37,791 bases of DNA, taken from positions 1-37,791 of the forward strand of contig JAISUM010000050.1 of assembly GCA_031272095.1 (NCBI GenBank). Direction: 5' to 3'. Under the pieces are notes generated by a model, which did no database searches, was not told where the DNA came from, and saw nothing but the letters and a program-made list of their open reading frames with translations. Made by a program: the position numbers and the translations under genes. Positions 17,338 through 27,414 of the stretch are shown one piece after another. Numbering within the stretch: position 1 is the first letter of the stretch; every line of letters begins with the position of its first letter. The stretch comes from Candidatus Symbiothrix sp. GTDB lineage: Bacteria > Bacteroidota > Bacteroidia > Bacteroidales > Azobacteroidaceae.

Positions 17338-20300
17338 TTATTTATTAATAGAAAATTCAATATTTATATTTTGTTCTTCTTCGTTGTCGTCATTGTTTTT
17401 GCGCTGACTTTTTTCTTCTAAATATTGGATCAGCTGTTTGCTGATCTGATACCTTCCGGAGCCGATTTTCGTATCTATTCGCAGATGTTTGATGGTATCC
17501 AAAATCGTGAAATAGACCGTTGTATTGCCGGCATTGGCTTTGACAAGTTCCGACAGCTCTTTGATAAGTATTTCGTCTAAGAGATGAAGCGGCAGCAGAA
17601 TGGTACATTTTTGAATCAGCGTATTATTGACCTCGGTCAGCAGTTGCATGGATCTAATGTTGAAATTGACGTTGGTACTCCAGTCTGATGTAGTATATAC
17701 GCCTTTGACAAACAGATAGATACCTGTGCGTCCGTATTTTCCGAAATCAATATAATCTTTTCCGAAGAGGGGGATTTCGCCGGTGCCTGAAAAATCTTCT
17801 AATGTGATGAATCCGCAGGGTTTACCGGCTTTGGTAGTGGCTTCGCGGTATTTGGTAACGATGCCACCCATTGTCAATTCTTGCCCGACGCGATCGGTTT
17901 TTGCGTTGGCGAAGTTGCTCATAGTAACGTTACAAACGTATTTGAGCGTGATATAATATTCGTCCAGAGGATGTTCGGAGAAATACATTCCGATCAGTTC
18001 TTTTTCTTTGTTGAGCCGTTCGATTTTGCTCCAAGTTTCGGCTGTCGGGATGGCAGGTTTGGCGATTTCGACCGAATCACCGCCTCCAAACAGCGAATTT
18101 TGCATCGTTTGGCTATCGGTTTGATATTTGTTGCCGTAGCGAATGAGGGTTTCGACAAAGGTTTCGCCTTTTGAGGAAGCGTTTGCAAAATACTGTTCGC
18201 GTGTGGCTTCCGGGAAGTTATCGAAGGCTCCCGACAGGCAGAGGGCTTCCAATGTTTTTTTGTTGCAGGCATTGAGATTGACACGTTCGACGAAGTCAAA
18301 AATGCCTTTGAACGCGCCGTTGGCTTCCCGTTCTCGGATGATTGCCTCGACCGCACCGTTGCCGACGCCTTTCACGCCGCCCAATCCGAAACGGATGTCG
18401 CCTTTTTTATTGACGGTGAAATTGAGTTCGGATTCATTGACGTCGGGTCCCAGGACATTGATTCTCATGTCGCGGCACTCGTCCATAAATTTGGTGATTT
18501 CACCGATATTATCCTTGTTGCGCGTCAAGTTGGCAGCCATCAATTCGGCGGGATAGTGGGCTTTCAGATACGCCGTTTGATAGGCGACCCACGAGTAGCA
18601 GGTGGCGTGTGATTTATTGAAGGCGTATTTGGCAAATTCTGACCAGTCGGTCCAGATTTTTTCGAGTTTATCTTCGGGACCGTAGCCGTTATTCTTTGCG
18701 CCTTCCATAAATTTGGTTTTTAATGACGCCATTTTGTCGAGTTGTTTTTTCCCCATTGCTTTGCGCAATTCGTCGGATTGACCGCGTGTGAAACCTGCCA
18801 AATCGCGGCTCAAAAGCATCACCTGTTCCTGATAGACGGTGATTCCGTAGGTCTCTTTCAAGCGTTTTTCCATAATGGGGAAATCGTATTCGATGGGTTC
18901 TTCACCGCGTTTGCGCCTGATAAAACTCGGAATGTATTGCATAGGACCGGGGCGATAGAGCGCGTTCATCGCAATCAGATCTTCAAATTGTGAAGGTTGC
19001 AGTTCGCGAAGGTATTTTCTCATTCCGGGACTTTCAAACTGGAAGGTACCGATGGTTTGTCCTTTGCTGAAAAGTTCGTATGTTTTTGCGTCGTTGATGG
19101 GGATTTTGTCGATGTCGATGGTGATGCCTCGCGATTTTTTGATATTGTCGAGCGCCTCGCGCAGGATAGAGAGGGTACGCAATCCGAGAAAGTCCATTTT
19201 GATCAAGCCGATTGTTTCGATCACCGCGCCTTCGTATTGTGTTACCATTACCATTTCGTTGGTTTCTTTGTCCATTGCCGTAGAAAGGGGAACTAAATTG
19301 GTCAAATCGTCGGAGCCGATGATCACGCCGCAGGCATGGACGCCTGTTTGTCGCACGGTGCCTTCGAGCATTTGCGCGTATTTGAGCGTGGTTTTCACGT
19401 TTTCGTCGGACGAATTGAGTTCTTGTTTGAACTCATTGACCAAGTTATAGCAGTTTGTCAGCGTAACTTTTGGCGCTTCTTTGCCGTCTTTTCCTTCGGG
19501 AAATTTGTCGGGAACGAGTTTTGTCAGGCGGTCTGATTCGCTCAATGGCAGTTTTTGCACGCGGGCGACGTCTTTGATCGACGATTTGGCTGCCATAGTG
19601 CCGTAGGTAACGATATGTGCTACCCGTTCTTTGCCGTATTTATCTGTAACCCATTTCAGCACTTTTCCGCGTCCGTCGTCGTCGAAGTCAATATCAATAT
19701 CGGGCATCGAAATACGGTCGGGGTTGAGGAAACGTTCAAACAGCAGGTCGTATTTCAGCGGGTCAATATCGGTGATATGCAGGCAATAAGCGACGACCGA
19801 TCCGGCTGCCGATCCGCGCCCCGGTCCGACGGAAACGTCCATCTCGCGGGCGGCTGCGATAAAATCCTGCACAATCAAAAAGTAGCCCGGAAAGCCCATT
19901 GTCTTCATCACGTCGAGTTCAAAGTCGATGCGTTCGCGGATCTCCTGCGAGAGTGGCAGCTCATAGCGTTGTTCGGCGCCCTGATAGGTTAGCATTTTCA
20001 GATATTCCGATTCGAGTTTGACGCGCACGACTTTGTTGTAGCCGCCGAGTTTTTCAAAACGTTCATCGCCAAATTCCTGACGCAGGTCTTCTTCCGAATA
20101 TTTTTGCATGTATTCTTCTTCGGTGCCAAACGAGGTTGGAATTTCAAAGATCGGCATCAATGCTGCGCTGCTGATATCGAAAAATTCCACTTTATCGGCG
20201 ACGGTCTGCGTATTTTCCAACACTTCGGGCAGGTCTTTGAAAATCTCTGCCATCTCGTCTTGTGTTTTCAGCCATTCCTGCTGGGTATAGCGCATACGTT

Positions 20301-21132
20301 TGGGGTCGTCCAAGTCTTTGCCGGTACTCAAACAGATCAGGCGGTCGTGCGCTTCGCCGTGTTCTTCATTGACAAAATGCACGTCGTTGGAGGCGATGAC
20401 TTTGGTGTTGGTGCGTTGCGCTAATTCGAGGATAGCGGCATTGATAATCTGTTGTGTTTTATAGACGTCGCGATCGGCGCCGGGTTTGTTGGTTTCGTGG
20501 CGTTGGATTTCCAAGTAAAAATCGTCTCCGAAAATCTTTTTAAACCACAGAATAGCGTCTTCGGCGGCTTGGATGTTTTCGTCTGCGATTTTGTCCGGTT
20601 CGGTCAATTCGGTATTGACGTCGTCGTCCACATTTTTTGCGCGATTGCCGAGCAGTTTTTGCGGAATTTCGCCGCCGATACAGGCAGAGCATACGATCAA
20701 GCCTTCGGCGTATTGTTCCAAAATTTCTTTGTCGATGCGCGGTTTGTAGTAATAGCCTTCGATCCAAGCTAACGAAACGAGTTTGCAAAGATTGCGATAG
20801 CCCGTTTTATTTTTAGCCAACAAGATCAGATGCCAGCCGCCCCGATCGTCTTTGACGTCTTTTTCTTGGAGTTTTCTGTTGCGGCGGGCTACATATACTT
20901 CGCAGCCTATAATGGGTTTGAATAGTTTACTTTTTTCGGTTATGCCTTTATTTTTCAGTTGGACATAATTGTACAATTCCATTATTCCGAACATATTGCC
21001 GTGATCGGTCAATGCGATAGCGTTCATATTGTTGGCGATAGCTTTATCGACCAAGCCTTCAATGGTTGCCATGCCGTCGAGCAATGAGTAATGTGAGTGG
21101 ACGTGTAAATGTACAAAATTTCCTTGTGTCAT
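17338..21132 (-). CDS. dnaE: DNA polymerase III subunit alpha
   Basis: PHP domain FVHLHVHSHYSLLDGMATIEGLV; GPGRGSAAGSVVAYCLHITDIDPLKYDLLFERFLNPDRISMPDIDIDFDD; 1264 aa. Confidence 0.96.
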   Translation of the reverse strand: MTQGNFVHLHVHSHYSLLDGMATIEGLVDKAIANNMNAIALTDHGNMFGIMELYNYVQLKNKGITEKSKLFKPIIGCEVYVARRNRKLQEKDVKDDRGGWHLILLAKNKTGYRNLCKLVSLAWIEGYYYKPRIDKEILEQYAEGLIVCSACIGGEIPQKLLGNRAKNVDDDVNTELTEPDKIADENIQAAEDAILWFKKIFGDDFYLEIQRHETNKPGADRDVYKTQQIINAAILELAQRTNTKVIASNDVHFVNEEHGEAHDRLICLSTGKDLDDPKRMRYTQQEWLKTQDEMAEIFKDLPEVLENTQTVADKVEFFDISSAALMPIFEIPTSFGTEEEYMQKYSEEDLRQEFGDERFEKLGGYNKVVRVKLESEYLKMLTYQGAEQRYELPLSQEIRERIDFELDVMKTMGFPGYFLIVQDFIAAAREMDVSVGPGRGSAAGSVVAYCLHITDIDPLKYDLLFERFLNPDRISMPDIDIDFDDDGRGKVLKWVTDKYGKERVAHIVTYGTMAAKSSIKDVARVQKLPLSESDRLTKLVPDKFPEGKDGKEAPKVTLTNCYNLVNEFKQELNSSDENVKTTLKYAQMLEGTVRQTGVHACGVIIGSDDLTNLVPLSTAMDKETNEMVMVTQYEGAVIETIGLIKMDFLGLRTLSILREALDNIKKSRGITIDIDKIPINDAKTYELFSKGQTIGTFQFESPGMRKYLRELQPSQFEDLIAMNALYRPGPMQYIPSFIRRKRGEEPIEYDFPIMEKRLKETYGITVYQEQVMLLSRDLAGFTRGQSDELRKAMGKKQLDKMASLKTKFMEGAKNNGYGPEDKLEKIWTDWSEFAKYAFNKSHATCYSWVAYQTAYLKAHYPAELMAANLTRNKDNIGEITKFMDECRDMRINVLGPDVNESELNFTVNKKGDIRFGLGGVKGVGNGAVEAIIREREANGAFKGIFDFVERVNLNACNKKTLEALCLSGAFDNFPEATREQYFANASSKGETFVETLIRYGNKYQTDSQTMQNSLFGGGDSVEIAKPAIPTAETWSKIERLNKEKELIGMYFSEHPLDEYYITLKYVCNVTMSNFANAKTDRVGQELTMGGIVTKYREATTKAGKPCGFITLEDFSGTGEIPLFGKDYIDFGKYGRTGIYLFVKGVYTTSDWSTNVNFNIRSMQLLTEVNNTLIQKCTILLPLHLLDEILIKELSELVKANAGNTTVYFTILDTIKHLRIDTKIGSGRYQISKQLIQYLEEKSQRKNNDDNEEEQNINIEFSINK

Positions 21133-21144
21133 ATATCTTAATGT

Positions 21145-22545
21145 TTATTGAATGATAATTTTTCTTGATTGATTGTTGATAAAAATGATATATACGCCGG
21201 CATTGGGGAGCGTGAAAGTTTCCCAATGACCGTTGCTTGGTCGGTCAAGTAAATATTGTCCCTGCACATTTGCGATACGCACGCGGTCGCCTGCGGCATA
21301 AGTGCGATAGGCAATGTCGCGTCCGTTGGTGTAGAGGTCGGCGTAGCTGCTTCCGACGGGAACGATGGCGTCAGCCGACGAACAGACGCCTTTCAGCGGG
21401 ACGGCAACGCTGCCCGAAATTCCGCCATCGGACAGGACTAATAAGGCGCTATGTTCGCCGTAGTCTTTGGGGTTATAACTGATTTTCAGGCTGTAACCCG
21501 ATTCCGCATTGACCGATGCTGCGGATACGGAAGTTACATTCGTCGAGAAATAACCCGATGCGTTGGAAAAGAGCGTGATTGACAAATTGCCGGTCAGCCC
21601 AACGCCTTTCAGCGCTACGGTGCGTTCCACTTCCGCATCTTTGCGGATATCGCCGAAATAGATTTCCGTAGAATTAGCCGTAGGGGTAATCAGGGCTGGT
21701 CCTACCGGTATCAAATTTTCGGGCAGGGCAAAGGGGTAGTCGATCGAATCTCCCCAGATATATTCCACCAACTGCGGAAAATCAATGAAGGGATTGCGAT
21801 TTTGCTGGTAGCCCCAGACGGCATTGTTGCGGTCGATTTCTTTTTGACTGACCGCATCCTGACGGTGCCATTGGAGCAACATTGCCTGCGCCCATGGTTT
21901 CAACACCGGATAGGTCTCTTTGTTGAACATATTCAGGGCGTCGCTACGCCAATAATCGGCATAATCTTCGTAGCACGTTATCATATAAAAATAAGTGCGG
22001 GCAAAATCGCCTTTGTATTCGTCGGCAGGTTCAAAGGCTTTGGCGGTAGAAACCGCCTGAAAATTGTAGGCATTGGCGCCGATTTTGGAAACGCCGTTGT
22101 CGAAGGTCGGCGATGCCACTTCGCCCAGCATATAGTTCGATTTTGCAATATTGGCGGCGCCGTCGGAGGGGTAGAGGTGATTCAAATCGCTGTAAGCGTC
22201 ATATTTACTGACTTCGGACGAGACTGCCCACCAGCTTTTCGGCAATGAATGTTCTTTGTTCATATCGGAGGTGCTGCCGTAAGGGTTGCTGTTAAAATAG
22301 CGCACTGTATTGGAATACATATCCCAGACGGTTCGTCCGTCGGCATGCACGTCGGTCGTATGAAAATAATACCACAAATCGTTGTAACTCAACACACTGT
22401 GATTTTTCAATATCAGGTGCAAGGCGGTTTTGATGGCGCGTTGCTGTTTGCCGTCTATCGTGCTGTAATAGCCTTCCGGTATTTGTGCCGACAAGAGTGC
22501 AGGCAGCAGAAGAAACGCGATGATCAGATGAAATATACTTTTCAT
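21145..22545 (-). CDS. Secreted endonuclease I (EndA/Bsn-type) family nuclease, paralog 1, with C-terminal sorting-like domain
   Basis: DLWYYFHTTDV...VWDMYSN...NKEHSLPKSWW...DLNHLYPSDGAANIAKSNYMLGEV; signal peptide; C-terminus GVYIIFINNQSRKIIIQ. Confidence 0.85.
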   Translation of the reverse strand: MKSIFHLIIAFLLLPALLSAQIPEGYYSTIDGKQQRAIKTALHLILKNHSVLSYNDLWYYFHTTDVHADGRTVWDMYSNTVRYFNSNPYGSTSDMNKEHSLPKSWWAVSSEVSKYDAYSDLNHLYPSDGAANIAKSNYMLGEVASPTFDNGVSKIGANAYNFQAVSTAKAFEPADEYKGDFARTYFYMITCYEDYADYWRSDALNMFNKETYPVLKPWAQAMLLQWHRQDAVSQKEIDRNNAVWGYQQNRNPFIDFPQLVEYIWGDSIDYPFALPENLIPVGPALITPTANSTEIYFGDIRKDAEVERTVALKGVGLTGNLSITLFSNASGYFSTNVTSVSAASVNAESGYSLKISYNPKDYGEHSALLVLSDGGISGSVAVPLKGVCSSADAIVPVGSSYADLYTNGRDIAYRTYAAGDRVRIANVQGQYLLDRPSNGHWETFTLPNAGVYIIFINNQSRKIIIQ

Positions 22546-22555
22546 AGTCAGTAGA

Positions 22556-23662
22556 TTAACGGTTAAACAGTCGGGTGGTTTTCGACCTGCCTTGTCGGTC
22601 GATAAGTTGTATCACATAGACAGCTTGTGGCAAGGCACTCGTTTGATAGGGCGCTGCCGACAGCTCGGCTTGCCACACCGTTTGTCCCTGCATATTGTAG
22701 ATGCGCAACAAAGCCGGTGCGTAGAGATTTTTCACTTGCAGGCAAGCGTTTTCAAAACAGGCAAGCGGCTCAAATACTTCGAGCGTTTCCAAATCGGTTT
22801 CGGAATAGGGGTTGAACGCGAAAGTGATCGAATCGCCCCAGACATATTCTGCCAACTGCGGAAAATCGATATAGGGATTGCGGTTGTGCTGATAATTTGT
22901 ATAAATTTCGTTGTTGCGGTCGATCTCTTTTTGACTGACGGGGTCGGCGGCGTTCCATTGCAGGAGCATTGTGATTGCCCACGACTGAAAGGCGGGATAT
23001 GCCGTGCCGTTGATTGTCGGTTTTGCCTCTGCATTGCCATACCAGCTTGCCACCACATTTTCGTAGCGGGTTACCATATAAAAATAGCTGCGGGCGAAGT
23101 CGCCTTTGTACTCGTCGGCAGGTTCAAAAACGATGCCGGTATAGCCTGCGATGGTGTTTTGTCCCAATTTTGTGCCGGTGCCGTTAAGTTCCGATTGGGT
23201 ATTGTTGGCTACCATGCCGAAGGGATAATTGCTGCGATAGCCGTTCACTTTCCCGTCGGTGGGGTAGAGGTGAAAAAGGTCGGTGTACATGGGATAAGCA
23301 TCGTTGAACCAGCTTTTCGGGAAAGAATGTTCGCGGTTATAGCAGTCGCATACGGCGTTGTAATTGCCGCATTGTTCGCTGACAAACGTGAAGGTGCAAT
23401 TGCTGTACATATCCCAGACTTTCCCGTCGTTGCGGACGTCGGTTGTTTGAAAAGCCGTCCACAAGTCTTTGTAGGTCAATTCGTCGTGGTCTTTGATCAC
23501 GTTATACATCGCTGTTTTCAGGGCTGCCTGTTTTTTCCCGAAGGCGCTGTTGTAGTATCCGGCGGGAATTTGTGCCGACGCAGAAAACAAAAGGAAAAAT
23601 AGGGCGTTGCCGGTGAGCAACGCCTTATTCAAAAGAATTATATAACGTGATTGAGTGTGCAT
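22556..23662 (-). CDS. Secreted endonuclease I family nuclease, paralog 2, with T9SS-like C-terminus
   Basis: DLWTAFQTTDV...VWDMYSN...NREHSFPKSWFN...DLFHLYPTDGKVNGYRSNYPFGMV; C-terminus LRIYNMQGQTVWQAEL...AVYVIQLIDRQGRSKTTRLF. Confidence 0.85.
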   Translation of the reverse strand: MHTQSRYIILLNKALLTGNALFFLLFSASAQIPAGYYNSAFGKKQAALKTAMYNVIKDHDELTYKDLWTAFQTTDVRNDGKVWDMYSNCTFTFVSEQCGNYNAVCDCYNREHSFPKSWFNDAYPMYTDLFHLYPTDGKVNGYRSNYPFGMVANNTQSELNGTGTKLGQNTIAGYTGIVFEPADEYKGDFARSYFYMVTRYENVVASWYGNAEAKPTINGTAYPAFQSWAITMLLQWNAADPVSQKEIDRNNEIYTNYQHNRNPYIDFPQLAEYVWGDSITFAFNPYSETDLETLEVFEPLACFENACLQVKNLYAPALLRIYNMQGQTVWQAELSAAPYQTSALPQAVYVIQLIDRQGRSKTTRLFNR

Positions 23663-23669
23663 TGTCGGC

Positions 23670-25061
23670 TTATTTGTTTAAGACTTTGAATGCTTTGCCA
23701 TCCACTTTGACGATATAAACGCCTTTGTCGGTCAAAGGAATCACTGTCGAAACGGTCTTTTTCAACAACCTGCCGGACAGGTCATACACCGTGATATGGG
23801 CTTTTTCGGCGGCGCCGGAGATGATGATGCTGCCATCGCGGGTGGCAACTGAAATATTCTTTGCGGTAGCTGTCGGCAAAGAGGTAAGCACTAATTCATA
23901 GTCTCTAACATTTTTAACTGCCGGAACTAAATAATATGCTTCCAGAGTGCCTTCAAGTTTGACAAATACACCCAAATTAGCGGGGTTATCAACAAGGTTC
24001 AAAGCTGTACGCACAGTGCCGCTCGGTAATTGAACCGGCATGCATTTAGCTGTATCCGTTTCGGTAGGAGATGCTGCAATTAAGATGTTGGTTGCCGTAT
24101 TGAATGGCGCTTCCAACGAAATAGAATCTTGTTTGCCTACTACGCCGACGATGTAACCTTCCACCCAATAATATTCCGACGTACTTACGCCTTGGTTGGC
24201 AACAACGTCTGCAACATTATAGGGATTTTCTTTTGTACCATTATTCCCGTCGACAGAAATCACTGCGTTTAGCTCAATGGTTTTAGACACTGTTCCGCTG
24301 GCGATGGTCAATGTGGCGGTGGTCGAAGCGGTTCCCGTAAAACTTACAGTTACTTCTTTTGCTCCGTCTGCCTTATCCAATGTAGCGGGAGTAACAGTGA
24401 AAGCTGCATTGTCAGCTGATACCGTAACATCGTCCGTCAAATCGGCAACCGTAAAACCAACTGTCCTCGACAAATGCGTTTCGTTGAAGAAAATGTCTGC
24501 AACCGACGCTAAAGTAATGGTGGGTTGCGCTGCAGCCTGACCCGCCGTGATGACCAAATCATCTAAAAAGAAACGACCTTTGGAGTCTTGTTGTCCTTCA
24601 AATTTGATAGTTGAACCGGTTGTTCCTCCGGTTAAAGAAACCGTAAAATCTTGCATGACATAACTTGCAGTGTTGGGCAAACCGCTTACCAATGCTACCG
24701 AATCTCCATTCAGATAGATTTTCAGGTTAGTTGCATCCCCCGACCAAGCCATTGCTTTAAAAGAAATTGTAAATTGGTCAGGCAAATTGATAGCCGGCGT
24801 CTGAATCCAACCCAAAACGGTTGACGTACCCATTTTGATTGTCTTGCCGGCTGAATACACTTTGGAACCTGTCCAGCCTGAAACTGCCGTATAAGTATCC
24901 AAAGATGTCGATAGATCGGTAGATGCCGCGCCACCACCGGTACTTCCCGCCGTAAATCCTGCAAAATCTTCGCTAAACAAAGTTTGCGCATTTGCACTCC
25001 AACTCATCATCATTGCTGCTGCGGCAATGAATAAACTCTTAACAGTAAAACTTTTTTTCAT
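23670..25061 (-). CDS. Secreted DUF6359-type protein with T9SS C-terminal domain
   Basis: GTKENPYNVADVVANQGVSTSEYYWVEGYIVGVVGKQDS...PVQLPSGTVRTALNLVDNPANLGVFVKLEGTLEAYYLVPAVKNVRDYEL; C-terminus ITVYDLSGRLLKKT...GVYIVKVDGKAFKVLNK. Confidence 0.72.
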   Translation of the reverse strand: MKKSFTVKSLFIAAAAMMMSWSANAQTLFSEDFAGFTAGSTGGGAASTDLSTSLDTYTAVSGWTGSKVYSAGKTIKMGTSTVLGWIQTPAINLPDQFTISFKAMAWSGDATNLKIYLNGDSVALVSGLPNTASYVMQDFTVSLTGGTTGSTIKFEGQQDSKGRFFLDDLVITAGQAAAQPTITLASVADIFFNETHLSRTVGFTVADLTDDVTVSADNAAFTVTPATLDKADGAKEVTVSFTGTASTTATLTIASGTVSKTIELNAVISVDGNNGTKENPYNVADVVANQGVSTSEYYWVEGYIVGVVGKQDSISLEAPFNTATNILIAASPTETDTAKCMPVQLPSGTVRTALNLVDNPANLGVFVKLEGTLEAYYLVPAVKNVRDYELVLTSLPTATAKNISVATRDGSIIISGAAEKAHITVYDLSGRLLKKTVSTVIPLTDKGVYIVKVDGKAFKVLNK

Positions 25062-25095
25062 ATCTCTATAAATTTAAAAATTAGTAATTTCATGT

Positions 25096-27390
25096 TTATG
25101 GTTTTGTTCCGTCAATACGGATGTTATCCAAGCGGATGCCCATAGTATTGGTATTGGATGTTGAGAACTTGATTTGCAAATTGGATGTTGCCGGAATGCC
25201 GGTAATGCCCGATATGGTTTTGAAAGTATTTTTGGCGCCCAAATCGGTTGCCGGAACGGTCAGCGTCGTTTCCGTATTGGTATTCAGGTCTGTAACAACA
25301 ACGCTCATCAAATTGGCGGTTACTCCACTTTCTCCATTGTGCGTCATATCGAACGAGAGCGTCATATTGCTGCATCCGGCTGTGTTGATGCCTGAAATGG
25401 TCAAATATTCGTAATCGGGATATAGTTCCGACCATGCGGCGAACCACAAATGAGAGTTCAAAGAGCCGGTTGAACGGATGTCGGCATTGCCGGAATAGGT
25501 TATCGGTGCGCCGTTGTCCCAGTCGGTATAAGTGTCGGGGGACGGACGTGTGCCAGTGGAGGGACCTGCCTCGCCGCAGGTTTCCAAGAAGATGGCGCCT
25601 GTTTCGGTGCCGCCGCCGCCGCTACCGCCATTGTCGGGGTCGATCACCGGCGTTCCGAGCGGGTCGGAAGTGGTCAGTGTGATGTCATCGACGCGGGTAC
25701 CGTAGGTGGTGGTTGCCGCCGTAAATTTCAGTTTGATGGTGTTGGCGCCTGCGGGCAAAGTGATGTCTATTCCGCTGACCAATTCCCACGAATCTGATGT
25801 TTTCGTATAAGGAATCGATACCCAATCGGATGTACCGTTGATTTTATAGGCTACAGACATGACGGAGCTTGTTTCGTTAGCGCCGAATTGCAGGTGGAGG
25901 GTGGTTGCGCCACAAGTAGCGATGTCGTTGATAATCAGACTTGCGCCGGTGGCTGCCATCATTGCGTTACATCCGCCGGAAGCGTCTTGATAGGAGGATA
26001 CGGCATTACCGCGTATCGAAACCGTGCCGCCTTCGGAGGTGTAAGTTACTTGACCTGCGCCTGCGCCGGTGGTGGTGTAGCCCGTATAGTCAGCGACAGA
26101 GGGCCAAGGAGAGGCGGAGGCTGCGGTGCCGAATGTTTCGCTGTAAAGGACTTCGCCGGTCGAAACTGCGCCTTCCAATTTGAAATTTGAGGCGGCGCCG
26201 TCGGTGGTCAGCCCTGCTGCACCCCATTTGGTTCTCAGTGTGCCATTGACTTGCAGTTTCTTGCCGATATTTTCGGGGTGGTCGCTCAAATTGACGACGG
26301 TGCGAATGTCTGTTCCGGCAGGCAATTCGACGACGACAACTTTTGTCCAGTCGGTGATGTTCGCTTCCTGTGCCAAAACGACCGAATTGTTGAAATAGGG
26401 CGCTGCGAAAGAGATGCCGCTGTTGCCGGTGATCGGAGCTGCATCGCTGACGCCCGGAGCTGCTGCGCCGACGATGTAGCCTTCTATCCAGCCCGACACG
26501 CTACCGTCTTGTTTTTCAAGCGCATATTCGATAGAGTAGGGGCTTGCTTGCGTTCCGCTGCCTGTGTAGGTAAATCGATCGGGACTGCAGTCGGCGTAAG
26601 TGCGGAATAAGATTTGCAGCGTCGAGTTGTAAACTGTCAAGATGCCGGTAACGCTGCCTGTGCCTTTGGGCAGGGTGTTGGCTGCGAAATCGGCTGCACT
26701 GCTGATGCGAGCGGTCAAAGAGCCTGATCCGCTGCTCGGTTTCAATACTTTGTTCAGCGTTTGCGGATTGCCGCCGCCAACCGGTTGTTCGGCATATAAT
26801 TCCGTGCCGCCTTTTTCAAAATATACGTCCTTGACGGTTATCAAAGTGCCGACTAATGGACTGCTGACACTTAATTGGTCGATAGTCAATTCCGGCACGG
26901 TAACTTTTTTGATGTCGATAGCGCCGTCTTTTTGCGCATGGTTCTGATCAAAAGTTTGCAAGCCTACGCGACTGATCGTTCCATTGTTATCGACGCCCAA
27001 CTGCGGCAAGGTGCCGTATTCGCCGTAAGCTAATCCCTGACATTTGACGACAATGTCTTGTCCGATGGGGAGAGAGCCGCTCAAACCGGTTGCGTCGATC
27101 TGGATGTTGATGCCGCCGGTGCTGTCCTGAATCTGGATTTGTTTATAGACATTTCCCGACACATCGTTTGCCGTAATAGTGCCTTTGATGAAAATTTCTT
27201 CGGAAATCGGCGTACATGCCTGTCCTTTATAGGTATCTAATATGGTGCGGATCGGCGTCATCTCGTAGTTTCTCAGCCATTCCGACTGGGGCAATTCCTC
27301 TTTGGGAACTTCCACTTCGCGTTCGTCACATGCCATCAGCAATGGCAGGAAAAATAACACTGTAAAAAGTGATTTTTTGAAAGTCTTCAT
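25096..27390 (-). CDS. Surface lipoprotein with DUF5689-type and DUF6359-type regions plus jelly-roll (choice-of-anchor-like) domains
   Basis: Lipobox FLPLLMACDERE; IFIKGTITANDVSGNVYKQIQIQDSTGGINIQIDATGLSGSLPIGQDIVVKCQGLAYGEYGTLPQLG; WIEGYIVGAAAPG...VVELPAGTDIRTVVNLSDHPENIGKKLQVNGTL. Confidence 0.75.
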   Translation of the reverse strand: MKTFKKSLFTVLFFLPLLMACDEREVEVPKEELPQSEWLRNYEMTPIRTILDTYKGQACTPISEEIFIKGTITANDVSGNVYKQIQIQDSTGGINIQIDATGLSGSLPIGQDIVVKCQGLAYGEYGTLPQLGVDNNGTISRVGLQTFDQNHAQKDGAIDIKKVTVPELTIDQLSVSSPLVGTLITVKDVYFEKGGTELYAEQPVGGGNPQTLNKVLKPSSGSGSLTARISSAADFAANTLPKGTGSVTGILTVYNSTLQILFRTYADCSPDRFTYTGSGTQASPYSIEYALEKQDGSVSGWIEGYIVGAAAPGVSDAAPITGNSGISFAAPYFNNSVVLAQEANITDWTKVVVVELPAGTDIRTVVNLSDHPENIGKKLQVNGTLRTKWGAAGLTTDGAASNFKLEGAVSTGEVLYSETFGTAASASPWPSVADYTGYTTTGAGAGQVTYTSEGGTVSIRGNAVSSYQDASGGCNAMMAATGASLIINDIATCGATTLHLQFGANETSSVMSVAYKINGTSDWVSIPYTKTSDSWELVSGIDITLPAGANTIKLKFTAATTTYGTRVDDITLTTSDPLGTPVIDPDNGGSGGGGTETGAIFLETCGEAGPSTGTRPSPDTYTDWDNGAPITYSGNADIRSTGSLNSHLWFAAWSELYPDYEYLTISGINTAGCSNMTLSFDMTHNGESGVTANLMSVVVTDLNTNTETTLTVPATDLGAKNTFKTISGITGIPATSNLQIKFSTSNTNTMGIRLDNIRIDGTKP

Positions 27391-27414
27391 TTTATTGTTG
27401 TTTTAAGATTGTTT

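Noticed and set aside
22592-23602. 336-aa plus-strand ORF antisense to the second EndoI-family gene
   Set aside because: Opposite a clear nuclease CDS with conserved motifs; a similar shadow occurs opposite the paralog (21802..22248), as expected from codon bias.
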